From: Asterias amurensis
Taxonomy: Eukaryota > Echinodermata > Asteroidea > Forcipulatida > Asteriidae
Assembly (NCBI RefSeq): GCF_032118995.1
Contig: NC_092661.1
Span: 8,246,494-8,310,493, forward strand
DNA length: 64,000 bases
Direction of reading: 5' to 3'
The notes under the pieces were generated by a model. That model did no database searches, was not told the origin of the DNA, and worked only from the letters and a program-made list of their open reading frames with translations. Numbering within the stretch: the stretch's first letter is position 1; every line of letters begins with the position of its first letter. Positions 44,380-56,152 of this stretch are shown one piece after another. The position numbers and the translations under genes were made by a program.

Positions 44380-44910
44380 TCGATTTTATATTGACTGGAA
44401 TGAAAGAACATGAAGATGCCCTCCCCAAAAAAGGATTGAACAATTGGAGTACAAGCGCTATTAATTTGTCCAGTGGGTTGGAAAAGAAAAGTTACCACCC
44501 AAAAGCAACAGGGGTGGGTGTGTTTTGGGGACTATCGTTTGAAATTTTTTTAACGAATAATGAATAAAACTAACTGCCTGTTTGGATTTTATTTTTTACT
44601 CTTTGTTTATGCCTTGCATAAATGTAAATCGGTTCACAATTTTCTCATGACCCAGATGGCCGATCGATCTTCGATTTTGTTATATTGACCGGAATGAAAG
44701 AACATGAAGATGCCCTCCCCAAAAAGGATTTAACAAATTGAGTACAAGCGCTATATGTCCAAGCGCTATTTGTCCAGTGGGTTGAAAAAGAAAAGTTACC
44801 ACCTCAAAGCAACAGGGGTGTGTGTGTTTTGGGGACCATTGTCTTGACATGTTTTTGATGAAAAATAAATAAAACTAATTGCCTGTTTGGATTTTATTTT
44901 TTACCTTTTT
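44380..44910 (+). repeat. Direct duplication of a ~220-bp block with poly(A) signal
   Basis: Block 1 (about 44385-44605) and block 2 (about 44680-44910) share GGAATGAAAGAACATGAAGA, GCAACAGGGGTG and AATAAAACTAA-TGCCTGTTTGG. They differ by scattered substitutions and a 15-bp internal duplication. The block is 3' UTR or downstream sequence of the five-exon gene. Confidence 0.8.
44563..44568 (+). terminator. Polyadenylation signal for the 36070-43835 gene
   Basis: AATAAA in ATGAATAAAACTAAC, about 730 bp after the stop codon and on the coding strand. A second copy lies at 44864-44873 inside a duplicated block, so the gene may have two alternative 3' ends. Confidence 0.45.
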
Positions 44911-45591
44911 TTATGCGTTGCATAATAGTTAATCGGTTCACAATCTTAAACAGACTCGTCACTTTATGGATGGTGGATTACATAAAGTGCTTACAATGCC
45001 AGCAACTGTCTTGTTAGAAAAAAAACATTCTGTAATGTTGCTTCAATAATAAGGAGCTGATAATGTACATGTATTTATAATCTTGCTCGAACACAAAAAT
45101 TATTATTAAAAAAATCACAATCTACTGCAAGTATTACTTTGTCACTTTCTGTTTTAATGGAAACTGTGGAACAGCATTTGCACAAAATTTAAAGCAGCTA
45201 TGGTTGACCCAAAAATACAAACCTTCACTATATACACCACAGACAAAGTGCATTTAAATGAGGGCATTGAATTAATCATTGTATTATACATTTCAACTTG
45301 TCCCATGGTACATTTTACAAGTGTATTTGCTCAGTTCTGAAAATAAAGCTTTGAAAAGCGGGTAAAGTTCAGCATACATGTACAATAACAATATTGCTGT
45401 TCATGACTTGGCATAGAATTATTTAAATCGGCAATTTTTACATACCTGTACAAAATATTGAGTGTTTTGTTTTGGGCACATTGATGCAAATATCTAGTAT
45501 GGTGATCATTGAATACAACTAAGACACTTTGTGTAGCCTAATCCGATTTATGTACAAGGGAAATCATCAGTTAGCTGCTTTTCCGACTAAA

Positions 45592-45718
45592 GGCCTGGGG
45601 CGGATTGCAATAAAACGGTCTTAGTCAGCAGTCTAAGACCAGTCAGTTATAACAGGCTATCTGCCTTAGACGGTCTTAGCTTAGTCAGTCATTAAGCCTA
45701 TTGCAATAAGTCGGGTCT
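45592..45718. repeat. Inverted repeat rich in GTCTTAG/CTAAGAC
   Basis: GATTGCAATAAAACGGTCTTAG at the left and CTATTGCAATAAGTCGGGTC at the right, with several GACGGTCTTAG/CTAAGACC units between. A likely small MITE. Confidence 0.5.
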
Positions 45719-45740
45719 TAGGTAAGTCGGACGAAAAGTA

Positions 45741-45872
45741 ACGCAATTTCTAGACAAATTTGTATTCTACTTTTAAAACATCTTTATACCAATGTATGCA
45801 TTTTATAACAAATTATTACAAATGCTTTTTATTGACCCATCCGTCCGATCCAAGGAAGTGTGTTCCTTTAAA
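45741..45872 (+). mobile_element. TTAA-type repeat family H, right half
   Basis: TTGTATTCTACTTTTAAAAC through CCGATCCAAGGAAGTGTGTTCCTTTAA. Confidence 0.75.
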
Positions 45873-46427
45873 CTCGCTTCCCAAAAAATGCATGCAGCCA
45901 TGGAATGTTAATCCTGGTGAGAAAAGTTGCATCTGTAACATCCGTTTCAGACAGGCGCTCCGGAGGCGGGCCAAACCAAATAGATTAGGAACGACTCTGG
46001 GTCGACCCAATAAAATTTTGGTTTCATACCGGCGAACTTAACATAACATTCACATTAGGTTCAGCTCCAAACAAGAGCGATGTCTGAAACCACGGCGCTC
46101 CAGAGGTCTTTCGACTTCAGCGTGCAAGTCGCTCCTAACGGTTTCAGGCGTCAAACTTTTCATGTACTTAATTCAGATTTTGGTTCGGCATGACTTTGGA
46201 GGGCCTATCTGCAACGGGTGTGAGATTTTAAAAGTGGTTCTCTGAAAATTAATCTGGATATATCTCTTGATGGACCCTCCTCAATTCCTCATATCCTTTA
46301 ATGAGTTATATTACAAATGACCAGTGAAAGGCCTTCCAGGGGTAAGTGCACCTAAATCTTGGTTATAGCAGCTCACATTAAAAATAGTCGCAATAAAACA
46401 GGCTTTCAAAGCAGTTACAGTATCATT

Positions 46428-47302
46428 TAAGGCAGTGGAGACTATTGGTGATTACTCAAAATAATTATTGCCATAAAACCTTTCTTGATAAAGACTAATG
46501 GGGAGAGGTTGATAGTATACAAATATTGACTGCTTCGAGTGCTATGGTTAAAACTATCACTCCCGAGGTGACCCCTCGGAGCGTTCTATTTTCCCGAGGC
46601 GAAGCCGAGGGAGTCATAGTTTTTAACCATTGCACGAGTAAAAGCAGTCAATATTTGTTTTATAACACCCCAAACATTTCTAAATACTGTACTATTATTA
46701 TTAAGTTACAGACCTGAATGCTACAATCCACGGACGACGCGAATACAGATTGCAAACACTTTTACTTACTGTGTTGCATGTAGAGTCGTGCAATCCGAAA
46801 TGGTTACAGACTATTAATTTATCATCCTCGTACACGCAACGGACGTCTGGGTACTGCACGCCGTGTGCTAGTCTTCGGACTAGCGCATGGCAAAACGATG
46901 CACTATCACACAGCCGTCGTCTAGCAAAACTAAGACATGTCATGTGACGCGCTCTAAATCAATGAGCAGGCAGAATACTTGCAAGGGGTGTTATAATATA
47001 AAACATTGTGAGAAACGGCTCCCTCTGAAGTGACGTAGTTTTCAAGAAAGAAGTAATTTTCAATGAATTTGATTTCGAGACCTCAAGTTTAGAATTTGAG
47101 GTCTCGAAATCAACCATATAAAAGCACACAGCTTCGTGTGACAAGGGTGTTTGTTTACTTCATTCATATCTCGCAACTTCGACGACCATTTGAGCTCAAA
47201 TTTTCACAGGTTTGTTCCTTTATGCATATGTTTAGATACACCAAGTGAGAAGACTGGTCTTTGACAATTACCACAATTACCAATAGTGTCCACTGTCTTT
47301 AA
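46428..47302 (+). mobile_element. TTAA-type repeat family A split by a 0.48-kb insertion
   Basis: The left piece 46428-46519 ends GGTTGATAGTATA and the right piece 46997-47302 resumes TATAAAACATTG. The family consensus reads straight through (GATAGTATAAAACATTG), so 46520-46996 is a later insertion with a TATA or TA overlap. Confidence 0.85.
46520..46996. mobile_element. Inserted element with CCCGAGGCGAAGCCGAGGG hairpin
   Basis: Left part palindromic: CAAATATTGACTGCTTCGAG against AAAAGCAGTCAATATTTG, tip CCCGAGGCGAAGCCGAGGG. TTATAACACCCC at about 46660 is the inverse of GGGGTGTTATAA at the right boundary. No coding capacity. Confidence 0.7.
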
Positions 47303-47455
47303 GCAAATCATGTACATGTGTATCTCTTTATATAAAAAGCTAATTCTCATTGACAAGCATCTCATTAAAAACACATTAAAAGGGAAAGTTCTTACAGTAG
47401 ACAGTGACACACACGAATGATTAATACAAGGAGATAAACAATACATGTATCGACA

Positions 47456-47820
47456 ATGAGCAAGTTCAAGTGCCCACATCTTGTCGCCCACATTTGATCT
47501 GCCCTTGATTGAACACTGACCATCAACGTACATGCGCAGTGACTGACGTACTCACATTAACGGCTCGTTTGAAAGTCTAGTCAACCATCAGTTACACTCT
47601 AATGCCTATCCACATTTTTCGCTGAAGTGTCACTGGTTCCCTTCTACGCTTTACACATATTAGCGTGGGACCACAGAAGAAACCATGGGCCTGATGCTGG
47701 TTTCAAATGGTCGACAACAGTAGACGACAACAGTAGTCTACCAATGGCCGATCAGCCTGGGTATGAGTCACAATAGTCAATCTTAGTTAACCATAAACAC
47801 ACACTCGAACTTGCTCATTG
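47456..47820. mobile_element. MITE family K, long copy
   Basis: CAATGAGCAAGTTCAAGTGC at the left and ACTCGAACTTGCTCATTG at the right. Shares internal motifs with 18219-18361. Confidence 0.75.
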
Positions 47821-48081
47821 AAACATCTTTTCAGATTTAAGCAGGCCTGAATAAAACTGCTGGTGAATTTCTCGGCACTGCTGTACACCTCAACTACTCT
47901 ACAGTGTGTGTAAACAAATAACATGTATTTCTACCATGAACAGTTACAATTCTAACAATTTCTTGAGTTCTACATTCGACCAAATTTCATGAATTTACAA
48001 AAGGGAACCGTGACACCTTTTAGGCAAACATTTGCATGCGACACGAACCACAGAATTCTCGTCTCAGCCTTGTTGTAAACG

Positions 48082-51000
48082 TTAGTCTCTGTCACCAGAG
48101 TGGCTGCGACGAGGTGGGCTGTTGTGGTAGGAGACTGATCGGCTGGAGAGAAAAACACAAAACAAACAAGAAATTATCTAAATTATCCATATCCAATATG
48201 GTGAGCCATCACAGATCATAATGTTGAAAGTGAAGAGAAAAAATGTGTACATGTAGGCCTAACTGGTTAAAAATATTATTTTAATTTAAAAGTTCTTGAT
48301 AAAGAAGCTGCCTAAAAAACAAACAAGATATATTACATGTACAGTAGATGGTAATTACATTAGGTAGGCCCATCTCGTTGTGTGGTGTGCCAAAATGTGT
48401 GATATAAATCAAACACACTGTTTAGGTAATGACAATTATTTTACTTATGATATACAAAACATTGCTTTCTGTGTGGCATAGACATCATACTGTCATGAAG
48501 GGCTGTACACTTTATCAACAAACGAAAAGCCACATTAGCAAAATCACAATGTACAAATAAAAATCTCCACTTACAATAACAACTCAATATATCAAATAAA
48601 ATAAAGTAAAATGGTGAAAGGGGGTGCAGTAAGGTTGTAGGCTTTATGTGCAATTATTTAAAGGCAGTGGACACTGCGGTAACTACTCAAAATAATTATT
48701 AGCAAAAACCTTACTTGGTAACGAGTAATGGGGAGAGGTTGAGTGTAAAAAATTGTGAGAAACGGCTCCCTCTAAAGTAGAGTAGTTTTTGGGAAAGAAT
48801 AACATTCCACAAATTTGATTTTTAGACCTCAGATTTAGAATTTGAGGTCCCGAAATCAAGCATCTGAAAGTACACAGCTTGTGTGACAAGGGTGATTTTT
48901 CTTTCATTATTATCTCGCAACTTTGATGACCGATTGAACTCAATTTTTCACAGGTTTGTTATTTTATGCATATGTTGAGATACACCAAGTGAGAAGACCG
49001 ATATTTGAAAATGACCAATAGTGTCCAGTGTATTTAACACATTCCAAAAGCTTTGTTTTGTAAGGGCAGCAAGGGCACCAAGGCATTTCCTCCCTGGACC
49101 CCTATCCTGCCTATGGGGAAGGCACCAAGGTAATGGCCAGTTACAGGGGCAATGGAGTCGTGAATTTTTCACCTTTGAGATGTTTTCAGGAGTGTGAAAT
49201 ACCCACAACTTGTTGATACATCTAGAAATGACAAGTGACAACCAAAATGCTACCCATCATAATACCCAGTTGAAATAGAAATGTCAGAACATCATGTTAT
49301 CAAAAACACTAGACCATGATACTTGCGGTTCTTAGGCTACGGCCTGCCACCACAGAGAGGCTCTTTTTCTGCAAAATTATTCTGAAGCTTAAATCCCCGA
49401 GACTGGTTAGAAGGTGGGACTGATAATAATAATATTGTCTCAAACAGCGCACACAAAGTACTAAGGCGCCAAGTATAAACAAGCTTTCAGAAAGATAAGT
49501 TATTGCAGTGATGAATTCTGAGACCCAACTATTTAGCACCTTATAAGGGTTTACAAGGTGCTACGGCGTATTCAGTAGCCACAGCCAGGAACACCCGCGC
49601 GAACCCCTTCTCTTTTCGATAAGTGCACTGTGTCTTTTACATGCGTTACACAACACATGGGACTAACGGCTTTGCGTCCCATCTGAAGGGCGAAGCAATG
49701 GTAAAGTGCTGGTGATTCGAACCCAGACTCTGCTGGTCAGAAACAGGATGGGTTGAGTTGAGGGTAAGGATGGGATATTAGGTGGAGTTGGTTACCTTCT
49801 GCTTCTAGAGCGGCTACGATGGATGCGACTTCGGCTGCGACTGCAGCTACGGCTCTTACGTCGACGAGGCGAGAACGAACGTCGGCGAGGCGAGAATGAA
49901 CGTCGGCGAGGCGAGAAGGAACGAGATCGAGAACGACTTCTGGAAATAAAAGATACTAGAAATCAGTCACAGTGAAGTTGATAAATGGATTGAAACTTTC
50001 GTCATAATATACTTTACAGTGAGGAATAATCCTGGTCATACATGTGATAACTTTTCACAATTATAAAAAAAGGGATATAATGATTGATAACTTGGTTCAC
50101 AGAATTGTTGTGACAAAGTTAATTCAACACACACATCATTGGTGCAGCCCAGGGGCTTTTTAAGGCCTTTATAGAACTGCTCAGAATAATATGTTGAATC
50201 CATACTACACTGTACATTGTAAGCAAAATTAAGCAGGGGACCACTTGCATCCAATTGATACTCCATGGTACTTTGGCTGGTAACAAATTTTTAACTGAGA
50301 AAATGTGTCTGTGCTTAGCAGTTTTATTCATACATGAAAACATACAAACTCCTTAAATGCTTATTGTGTAGTTGTTACAACCACATTCGGTAAAGAAAGA
50401 TGCATTCTAATCTTGGTTATAAAAAAAATTAAAACTGTTATTTTGCTTTTTGTAACCTGGGCCCTAGAGCTGTGTCAGGTTCGAGGTTCACTTAGCTTTT
50501 TGGCATCAATAAAGAAATGACATTTTAGTACACATAACTTCCCTTTCCTGCATTACACGTTTGGTTATTGTGTACTTGCAATGGTTAAGGATAGCAATTG
50601 AAAACAGATTGAGGTAGTCATGTGTGAAATGTTGATGCACATGTACAGTATGACAAATCAAAACAAAAATAAAAGACACCACAAAAAACAAAAAACAACT
50701 TTACACGCAATGAAAGATGCACAAATTGAGCTCTAGTCTGAAGGCTACTGCACAATGACATAAATTTGGTGTCCTTTGATAATTACAACTTGACAGTAAC
50801 TTACAATAGGGTTAAAATGTAGCCTTTTTATCTGTAAACCAGTAAACACTGGTGGCTTTTTAAAACCGCAAAACTTGAAACAAACCAGAAAGTAGTTGAC
50901 TGGTTTTGTTTTATTGTTTTGTTTGCGAGGTCAACAGCAGGTGCAAGTTGTAAGACCTGGACATTCCATTGTGTAGCATGTAGTACAAAGAGGGAGATAA

Positions 51001-54000
51001 GGGTACTGGAAATCTTGCACCAAATCTCCCTTTTCCGGGGCTATCAGGTAATCCCCGATTTCAGATCTTTGTCCTTGTGAAGCAAAGATTAGGAAAGACT
51101 GACAGGCTGCTACCATCGTCTATTTAGTATTAGTGTATTCCGCCTTTATGAAAGGTAATTCTGAGATTCCAGCAAAGCTCAGCTGATTATTCGCAATGGC
51201 CGGCTTACAGCCAAGGCTTGGCCAATTCATGGTAAACCCATTCTAAATTTTCTCGAAAGATCCCAGAACGTTTTTGTCTTTACTTTGTTTAGTCATGATC
51301 TCATTGTGACACCAATATTCCAATATTCTAAAAACATTTGTCCCCTCTATGATCAAGTGCGAACATTTAAAAAACTGCCACTAAGCGTTTTTTAAAAGGC
51401 AACAAGATATTATTGAAGACACACAAAATTCAAATAAATCATAGCTGCTTATCTCCAACACAAAACGCTTTCAATTCCACCAAGACTACATGTAGTTTTG
51501 TCTGCCTCAGTGCAAGGAGTGGCCGATTTGGCTACATGCAAAACTGCACCGAGCCAGTTGTTGCTAAAACTAAGAAAGAATTTTAGATGAAGAAACACCA
51601 GGAAGAGAAAAATTCTTTTTTGTTAAGAAACAAATGAGATTGAAAAGTAATTTAAAAAAAAAACATGAAACAGACATTTATACAAAGATGTCATTTGTTA
51701 ATTATCTACAAAAAATGATACTAAAAAAACACACTTTTTTTTACTTTGACTTTTCTTCAAAACGGAGTTTGTTGATTGGTGGGAATTGAGGTATGAATTC
51801 TCTTCACTGATGTTGGTTACTGCTGTGAAGAAAGTTCATGTGTTGGTCATGTGGATGTGTCATGTTTACCACATGTTGGTCACATGATGGTCACATGATG
51901 GTCACATGTTGGTGTCATGGTGGTCATGTGTTCAGGTTGTTGGTCGAGCTAGCTAGCTGTATTTTAGAGTTGTCTAGCTGCTCTGGGCCCCGGTGGGGGT
52001 ATATAGCTGTCTAGCTGGTTTTAGCTGACTAGCTGGTTTAGAGTTGTCTAGTCGTCTTTTAGCTGACTAGATGGGCCAGCTGGCTTAGGTTGGGTGTTGG
52101 TGGTGGTGGTGATGGGGGCTCCTGTAAGAGGGTTGAGTGTGAACAAAGTGTCAATAGAGTCAAACTGTGCAAATAAATAGCTCAACTACTTTAACCTCTT
52201 TGGAAATTGTAGACTCAGTTTGATGCACCATGAGCCAATCTCCAATCTCATTAAAAGCTTAGTGCCTCCTGACTAGGCTTTATCTGGGTAAGGTTTCATA
52301 AAAAAAATGTGCATTGCTTGCATTTTGCTTCTACAAGAGCAGGCCTTGAACGTTGGTCTTTAAAGGGTTTGGGTGCTTTTTTTCAGGACACAAAAACAAA
52401 ATGTCCACAGTTCCACCTTGCTTACATTGTACATACACGGTTTAAAGAGAATGAAAATAGAAAGCTTCCCTTAAAATATCACTTACTGAGGCACTGTAGT
52501 TTTTAAGAAATGAGTAAAACAAGTCACAAAAACAATTTTGGTCTCAGGAGACTGTAATTGTTAGTAGCATGTAAAAAGCTTTTTTCGTAACATTGTTTTA
52601 GTAATTCTCAAAAAACTACAGCACCTCAGCATGTAATATTTTAAGGGAAGCCTTCTTATATCATTATCTTCAAACAATGTAAGTTTAATGAAAATTTGTG
52701 GACAATGTTTTTTTTGTGTTTAAAAAAGTACCTCCAATCTTTAAGGGACACAGCGATGTTCCTCTGGTTACTAGAGGAACAATGCTGTACCCCTAGACTA
52801 GTAAGAGAAAATTTGAGGAGGAAAATACAAAACAAATTTTGGAACTTTGCACCACAGCAGAAGCACAGGGCAACACAGCAATGGCTGTGGGTGGCATGGG
52901 TGTATTAGAGGGCTGCAAGAGTAAAACTGATCCACCAAATGGAATTCCATTACTACACTTATCAGGCATGACAAATTAGTCCTTGGGAAAAAAACATGAA
53001 AATTTTATCACTGCAAAGCGTGACCTACATTGTATGGTGTAAGCTGTTTTGTCAAGCTTGTTAATCACAATTTTGTTTGGGCTCTATTACATGTACACGT
53101 ACAGTGTACCGGTACTACCTTTTTTGAAAGTGCAAGGGCACCAAGTCAAATCTTCTCTTTGGTAAAGGGCACAATTTTTGTTAATTTCTACTGTAGCATT
53201 TCAAGGGCACCAAGGCAATCGCCTCTGTGCCTCCAGGAAGTATAGTTTACCCTCGTAAAAAAAGTAGGAAAGTACATTATACAAGGGCTGACCTACATGT
53301 ACATGTACATAGGCCCACAGGATATTGTTTTTTATCTTCCAGTACGCGCTTATCCACCATTCAGAAGCTAGAACTGCTAGGGGGATATAAACATTTATCT
53401 TCCAGTACGCGCTAATCCACCAATCAGAAGCTCGAACTACTAGGGGGATAAAAACATATATGGTACGACCTCTGTTTTATATCCTACTTCCTCTGTTTTT
53501 ATTACACAGTGCGTATTGTGAAATGTCATTTTGTCACGCTCCGTATACGGACAGTGAAAACATTACATTCTAAACTTTATGCGCGTGAAATAGCGCCCTG
53601 AAATTTTTAATTTTGCGCTTTGCAAGTGAGACTGGAAGATAAAATCGTTATCACACGCGCGCTCGTGAAATACAAAAAAATCTAGCGCGTCTGTGTCCTC
53701 CTTTGATATGGGACGCAGAAGCGCTATGTTTTTTCGTATTCCACTCGCGCTTGTGTGATAACTTATAATAGACTTTTTAGACATGATATTTGGCCCCCAA
53801 GAAAAAGTAGGAACATTTGATCGAGTACAAGGGCTGCCCAATACATATGTGTTCACATGGTACATGTACGGGCTTTATTACACTTTTCAGGCTATTTCAG
53901 CCAAATGCTGTCAATTGACAGCTTGTATTTTTGTTTGGGGTTTTCTTTTCTTTCTAATGGGCTATGAAATTTGAGAAGACAGATCCTTCTGAATTTTTTT

Positions 54001-55463
54001 TTTTTTGATCAGGGATCAGGAAGCTCACCTAGATCGAGATCTGCGCTGACGACGTCGATTGTGGTAGCAGTCCCGTGCGAAGTGACCCCTTTCTCCACAC
54101 TCATAGCATTTCTCATCGGGTGGGAAGCGACGACCCCCGCCCCCACCCCCTCCCCCACGACCGCGGCGTGTCTCCCCCGACGACATCTCTACAGCGATTC
54201 TTCGACCACAAATATGACTGTGTTTAAAGTAAAAGACAAGTTTAAATGCAGTTATTGTTGTTGTAAAATTTCATACAATAATAATAACAAACAGCATTAA
54301 TAAAGCGCATTATGAATAACAGATTCCTTAATGTGCCCAACAATAGAAACAAAAGCTAAAACAATCAGAATATAGGCCCAGTACAGTACTATTTTATAAA
54401 ATATACAAAAATTAAAATGGAAAAAAAAAACCCAGACTGTACATGTAATTAAACTGGTTCAAACAATCAACATTTAAGTGGTATCATTGGATATTCAGAG
54501 CTTGAGTTCACAAAGACTAAGATTGATCTTCAGCCATAGCATGAAAGAAGTTCATCAGGCTGGTAAAATATCAACTTATTAAATGAATTTTCTATGAAAC
54601 ACTCGTTATGAGGACGACTAGTGAAACTAGTCGAAACGTAAAGTAAAATTGTGTGAGTTTTGGCTGTGTTTCATCAAAAATTTATTTAAAAAGTTAAGTT
54701 GTAGCATTGGTTGCCTAGAGTCTTGACCTTGGTGACTGACCCCTCAAATGTTTCCCATAGACTTGGAAGATTTTACAATGTAAGTGCCCTTTGCACTGCA
54801 ATTGAAAATGTCCTCCCGAAGATGAAGTTCCAGGCCTGCAACTCATAAGTAATGAATCCAAGTACTTTGGGAAGTAAAGTGTTACATGTAGTGACAAACC
54901 TTTTCTTGAACACCAAGACATCACTCAAAAATAAGAATTTGAAATTAGTATACAATATGTGTTGGACACCATGGTGTCCAAGTGAACCTACATGTAGCCC
55001 AATCAAGTCAACACGTGTCCAAACTAAAAAATATCACAGGAATATATACACCGCTTGTATGGCTTCGGAGTGGCAACCTAAAAGTAAAAATATGACAAAA
55101 TAGGAAGGTGCTAACCCAAGGCTTTGTATGTATATAGCTCAGTTGGTAGAGCACCAGCATGTTATTTTGCATAATAAACATTGTCAAATCCCGCTCTCGA
55201 AAATTGTTTTTTTGCTTAACCCGAAATTATAAACTTAACATAAGTTAAGCTCATTACCGGTTGTCCATGCCATCCACAGCGTCATGAGCATCACGGCGGT
55301 TTGCAAACTCCACAAAGGCAAAACCTGGAGGATTCCTGGCGACCCAGACATTGGTCAGTTCACCATAGGCACTGAAGGCATCTTCTAATTCATGACGACT
55401 GGCACCCGGCCCGAGGTTACCAACATACACCTTGCAATCGATAGATCTACTGAAGCGTGACAT
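48082..55463 (-). CDS. SRSF7: SRSF7/9G8-type SR splicing factor, 4 exons, complete (199 aa)
   Basis: Minus strand exons: 55463-55258, 54217-54029, 49939-49796 and 48142-48082. Phases join exactly (600 nt including TAA). The RRM covers residues 11-80: RNP2 KVYVGNL, RNP1 GFAFVEF, and the [12 protein letters not shown] block shared by SRSF3 and SRSF7. A Gly-rich linker (about 88-99) is followed by a zinc knuckle C106-x2-C109-x4-H114-x4-C119 ([14 protein letters not shown]), which separates SRSF7/9G8 from SRSF3. Then comes an RS domain with three SFSPRRR repeats (exon 3) and a short tail ending SHSGDRD. Known role: nuclear pre-mRNA splicing, 3' end choice and mRNA export. The 4.1-kb intron between the knuckle exon and the RS exon is where animal SR genes often keep an autoregulatory poison exon; I could not identify one. 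The family call is very firm; orthology to SRSF7 rather than a lineage-specific 9G8-like gene is likely. Confidence 0.95.
48658..49037 (+). mobile_element. TTAA-type repeat family A, complete
   Basis: AAAGGCAGTGGACACTGCGG to AATAGTGTCCAGTGTATTTAA. In the last SRSF7 intron, opposite to the gene. Confidence 0.85.
49536..49747 (-). mobile_element. SINE of the 3862 family, minus strand
   Basis: CTTATAAGGGTTTACAAGGT, GAACCCCTTCTCTTTTCGAT, CACATGGGACTAACGGCTTT, then GATTCGAACCCAGACTCTGC (B box inverse). About 50 bp from SRSF7 exon 3 and in the gene's own orientation. Confidence 0.75.
51840..52110. repeat. Simple and degenerate repeats in the large SRSF7 intron
   Basis: ATGGTCACATG units (period about 10-15), then TAGCTG/CTAGCT-rich sequence, then TGGTGGTGGTG. 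On the SRSF7 transcript strand the first part reads repeated CATGTGACCAT. Confidence 0.75.
52360..52744 (+). mobile_element. TTAA-type repeat family B, complete
   Basis: TTTAAAGGGTTTGGGTGCTT to AGTACCTCCAATCTTTAA, with the GAAAGCTTCCCTTAAAATAT motif and its inverse. Confidence 0.8.
53327..53464. repeat. ~69-bp tandem duplication
   Basis: TATCTTCCAGTACGCGCTTA... with AGGGGGATATAAACATT at its end occurs twice head to tail with about 10% difference. Confidence 0.8.
53638..53766. repeat. Inverted repeat (GTTATCACACGCGCGCTCGTG)
   Basis: ATAAAATCGTTATCACACGC at the left, GCTTGTGTGATAACTTAT at the right; inner TCTAGCGCGT/AGCGCTATG. Small palindromic element in the SRSF7 intron. Confidence 0.7.
54590..54682 (+). 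ncRNA. Hammerhead-like motif, probably a Penelope-like element scar
   Basis: GTTATGAGGAC, then the hairpin GACTAG-TGAAA-CTAGTC, then GAAACG matches the CUGAUGA-stem II-GAAAC order, with two mismatches in the first box. TGAAACAC and GTGTTTCA can close an outer stem. Such motifs mark Penelope-like retroelements in many invertebrates (from memory). No reverse transcriptase is seen nearby, and activity is doubtful given the mutated CUGAUGA. Confidence 0.4.
55125..55200 (+). mobile_element. tRNA-like SINE head or tRNA pseudogene
   Basis: TAGCTCAGTTGGTAGAGCAC is a clean A-box region and CAAATCCCGC a weak B box, but the anticodon arm and acceptor stem do not pair. A similar, more decayed one (TAGCTCAGTTTGTAAAGTGC) is at 11227. 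Not a functional tRNA. Confidence 0.5.
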
Positions 55464-56152
55464 TTTACTTCAGAAAGGGTGGACCTATAGTTTGATTTAC
55501 AAACGAAAAAGGAAAAAGGAAAAAGGAAAAAGGAAAAAGATGCAAAATTATGTTTTTGTAGGTGTGGTCCAGCGTACATGTAGCTCTAGTCCTTAAAGAC
55601 ACTGGACACTATTGGTAAATTTGTCAAAGACTAGTCTTCACAGTTGGTGCTTCCTAACTCTTCGGCCTGTGGGGCCGTCCGGAGGAGGGTTAAGTTATCG
55701 CAACTAGTGTTGGACCAGATTGACATTTGCCGCTCAAAAGAATCTCGTAACCCTCCGGCCTGGCGACCATCGGGAGGAGGGTTATGTACGTTATCGCAAC
55801 TATATTTTTATTAGGGGGCGCACTAAATACCGACAACTCACGACCTCACAACAATATTTAAATGCACTTTAACAGAACATTCGAACACAATTCAACCGTT
55901 TAATATGTGCACAAGAGTCATTTGCATCTAAATCACCTTCAAACTGTATTTAACCAAAATTATTTTTAACTGTAAAAAAGGTGTTTTTTTACCCCGAATT
56001 TAGTAACGAACGGAAACATTTTCGCCATGTTGTCTTTCGATGACTTGGACGATTCTATTACACCGCAGGGGGCGTGGTAATTTCTGAGGGCTAAGTTTTA
56101 TTTTTCCGTTTTGGTTTTAGCTGCTGATTTTTTCTTTCTTGTTAGTAGTATT

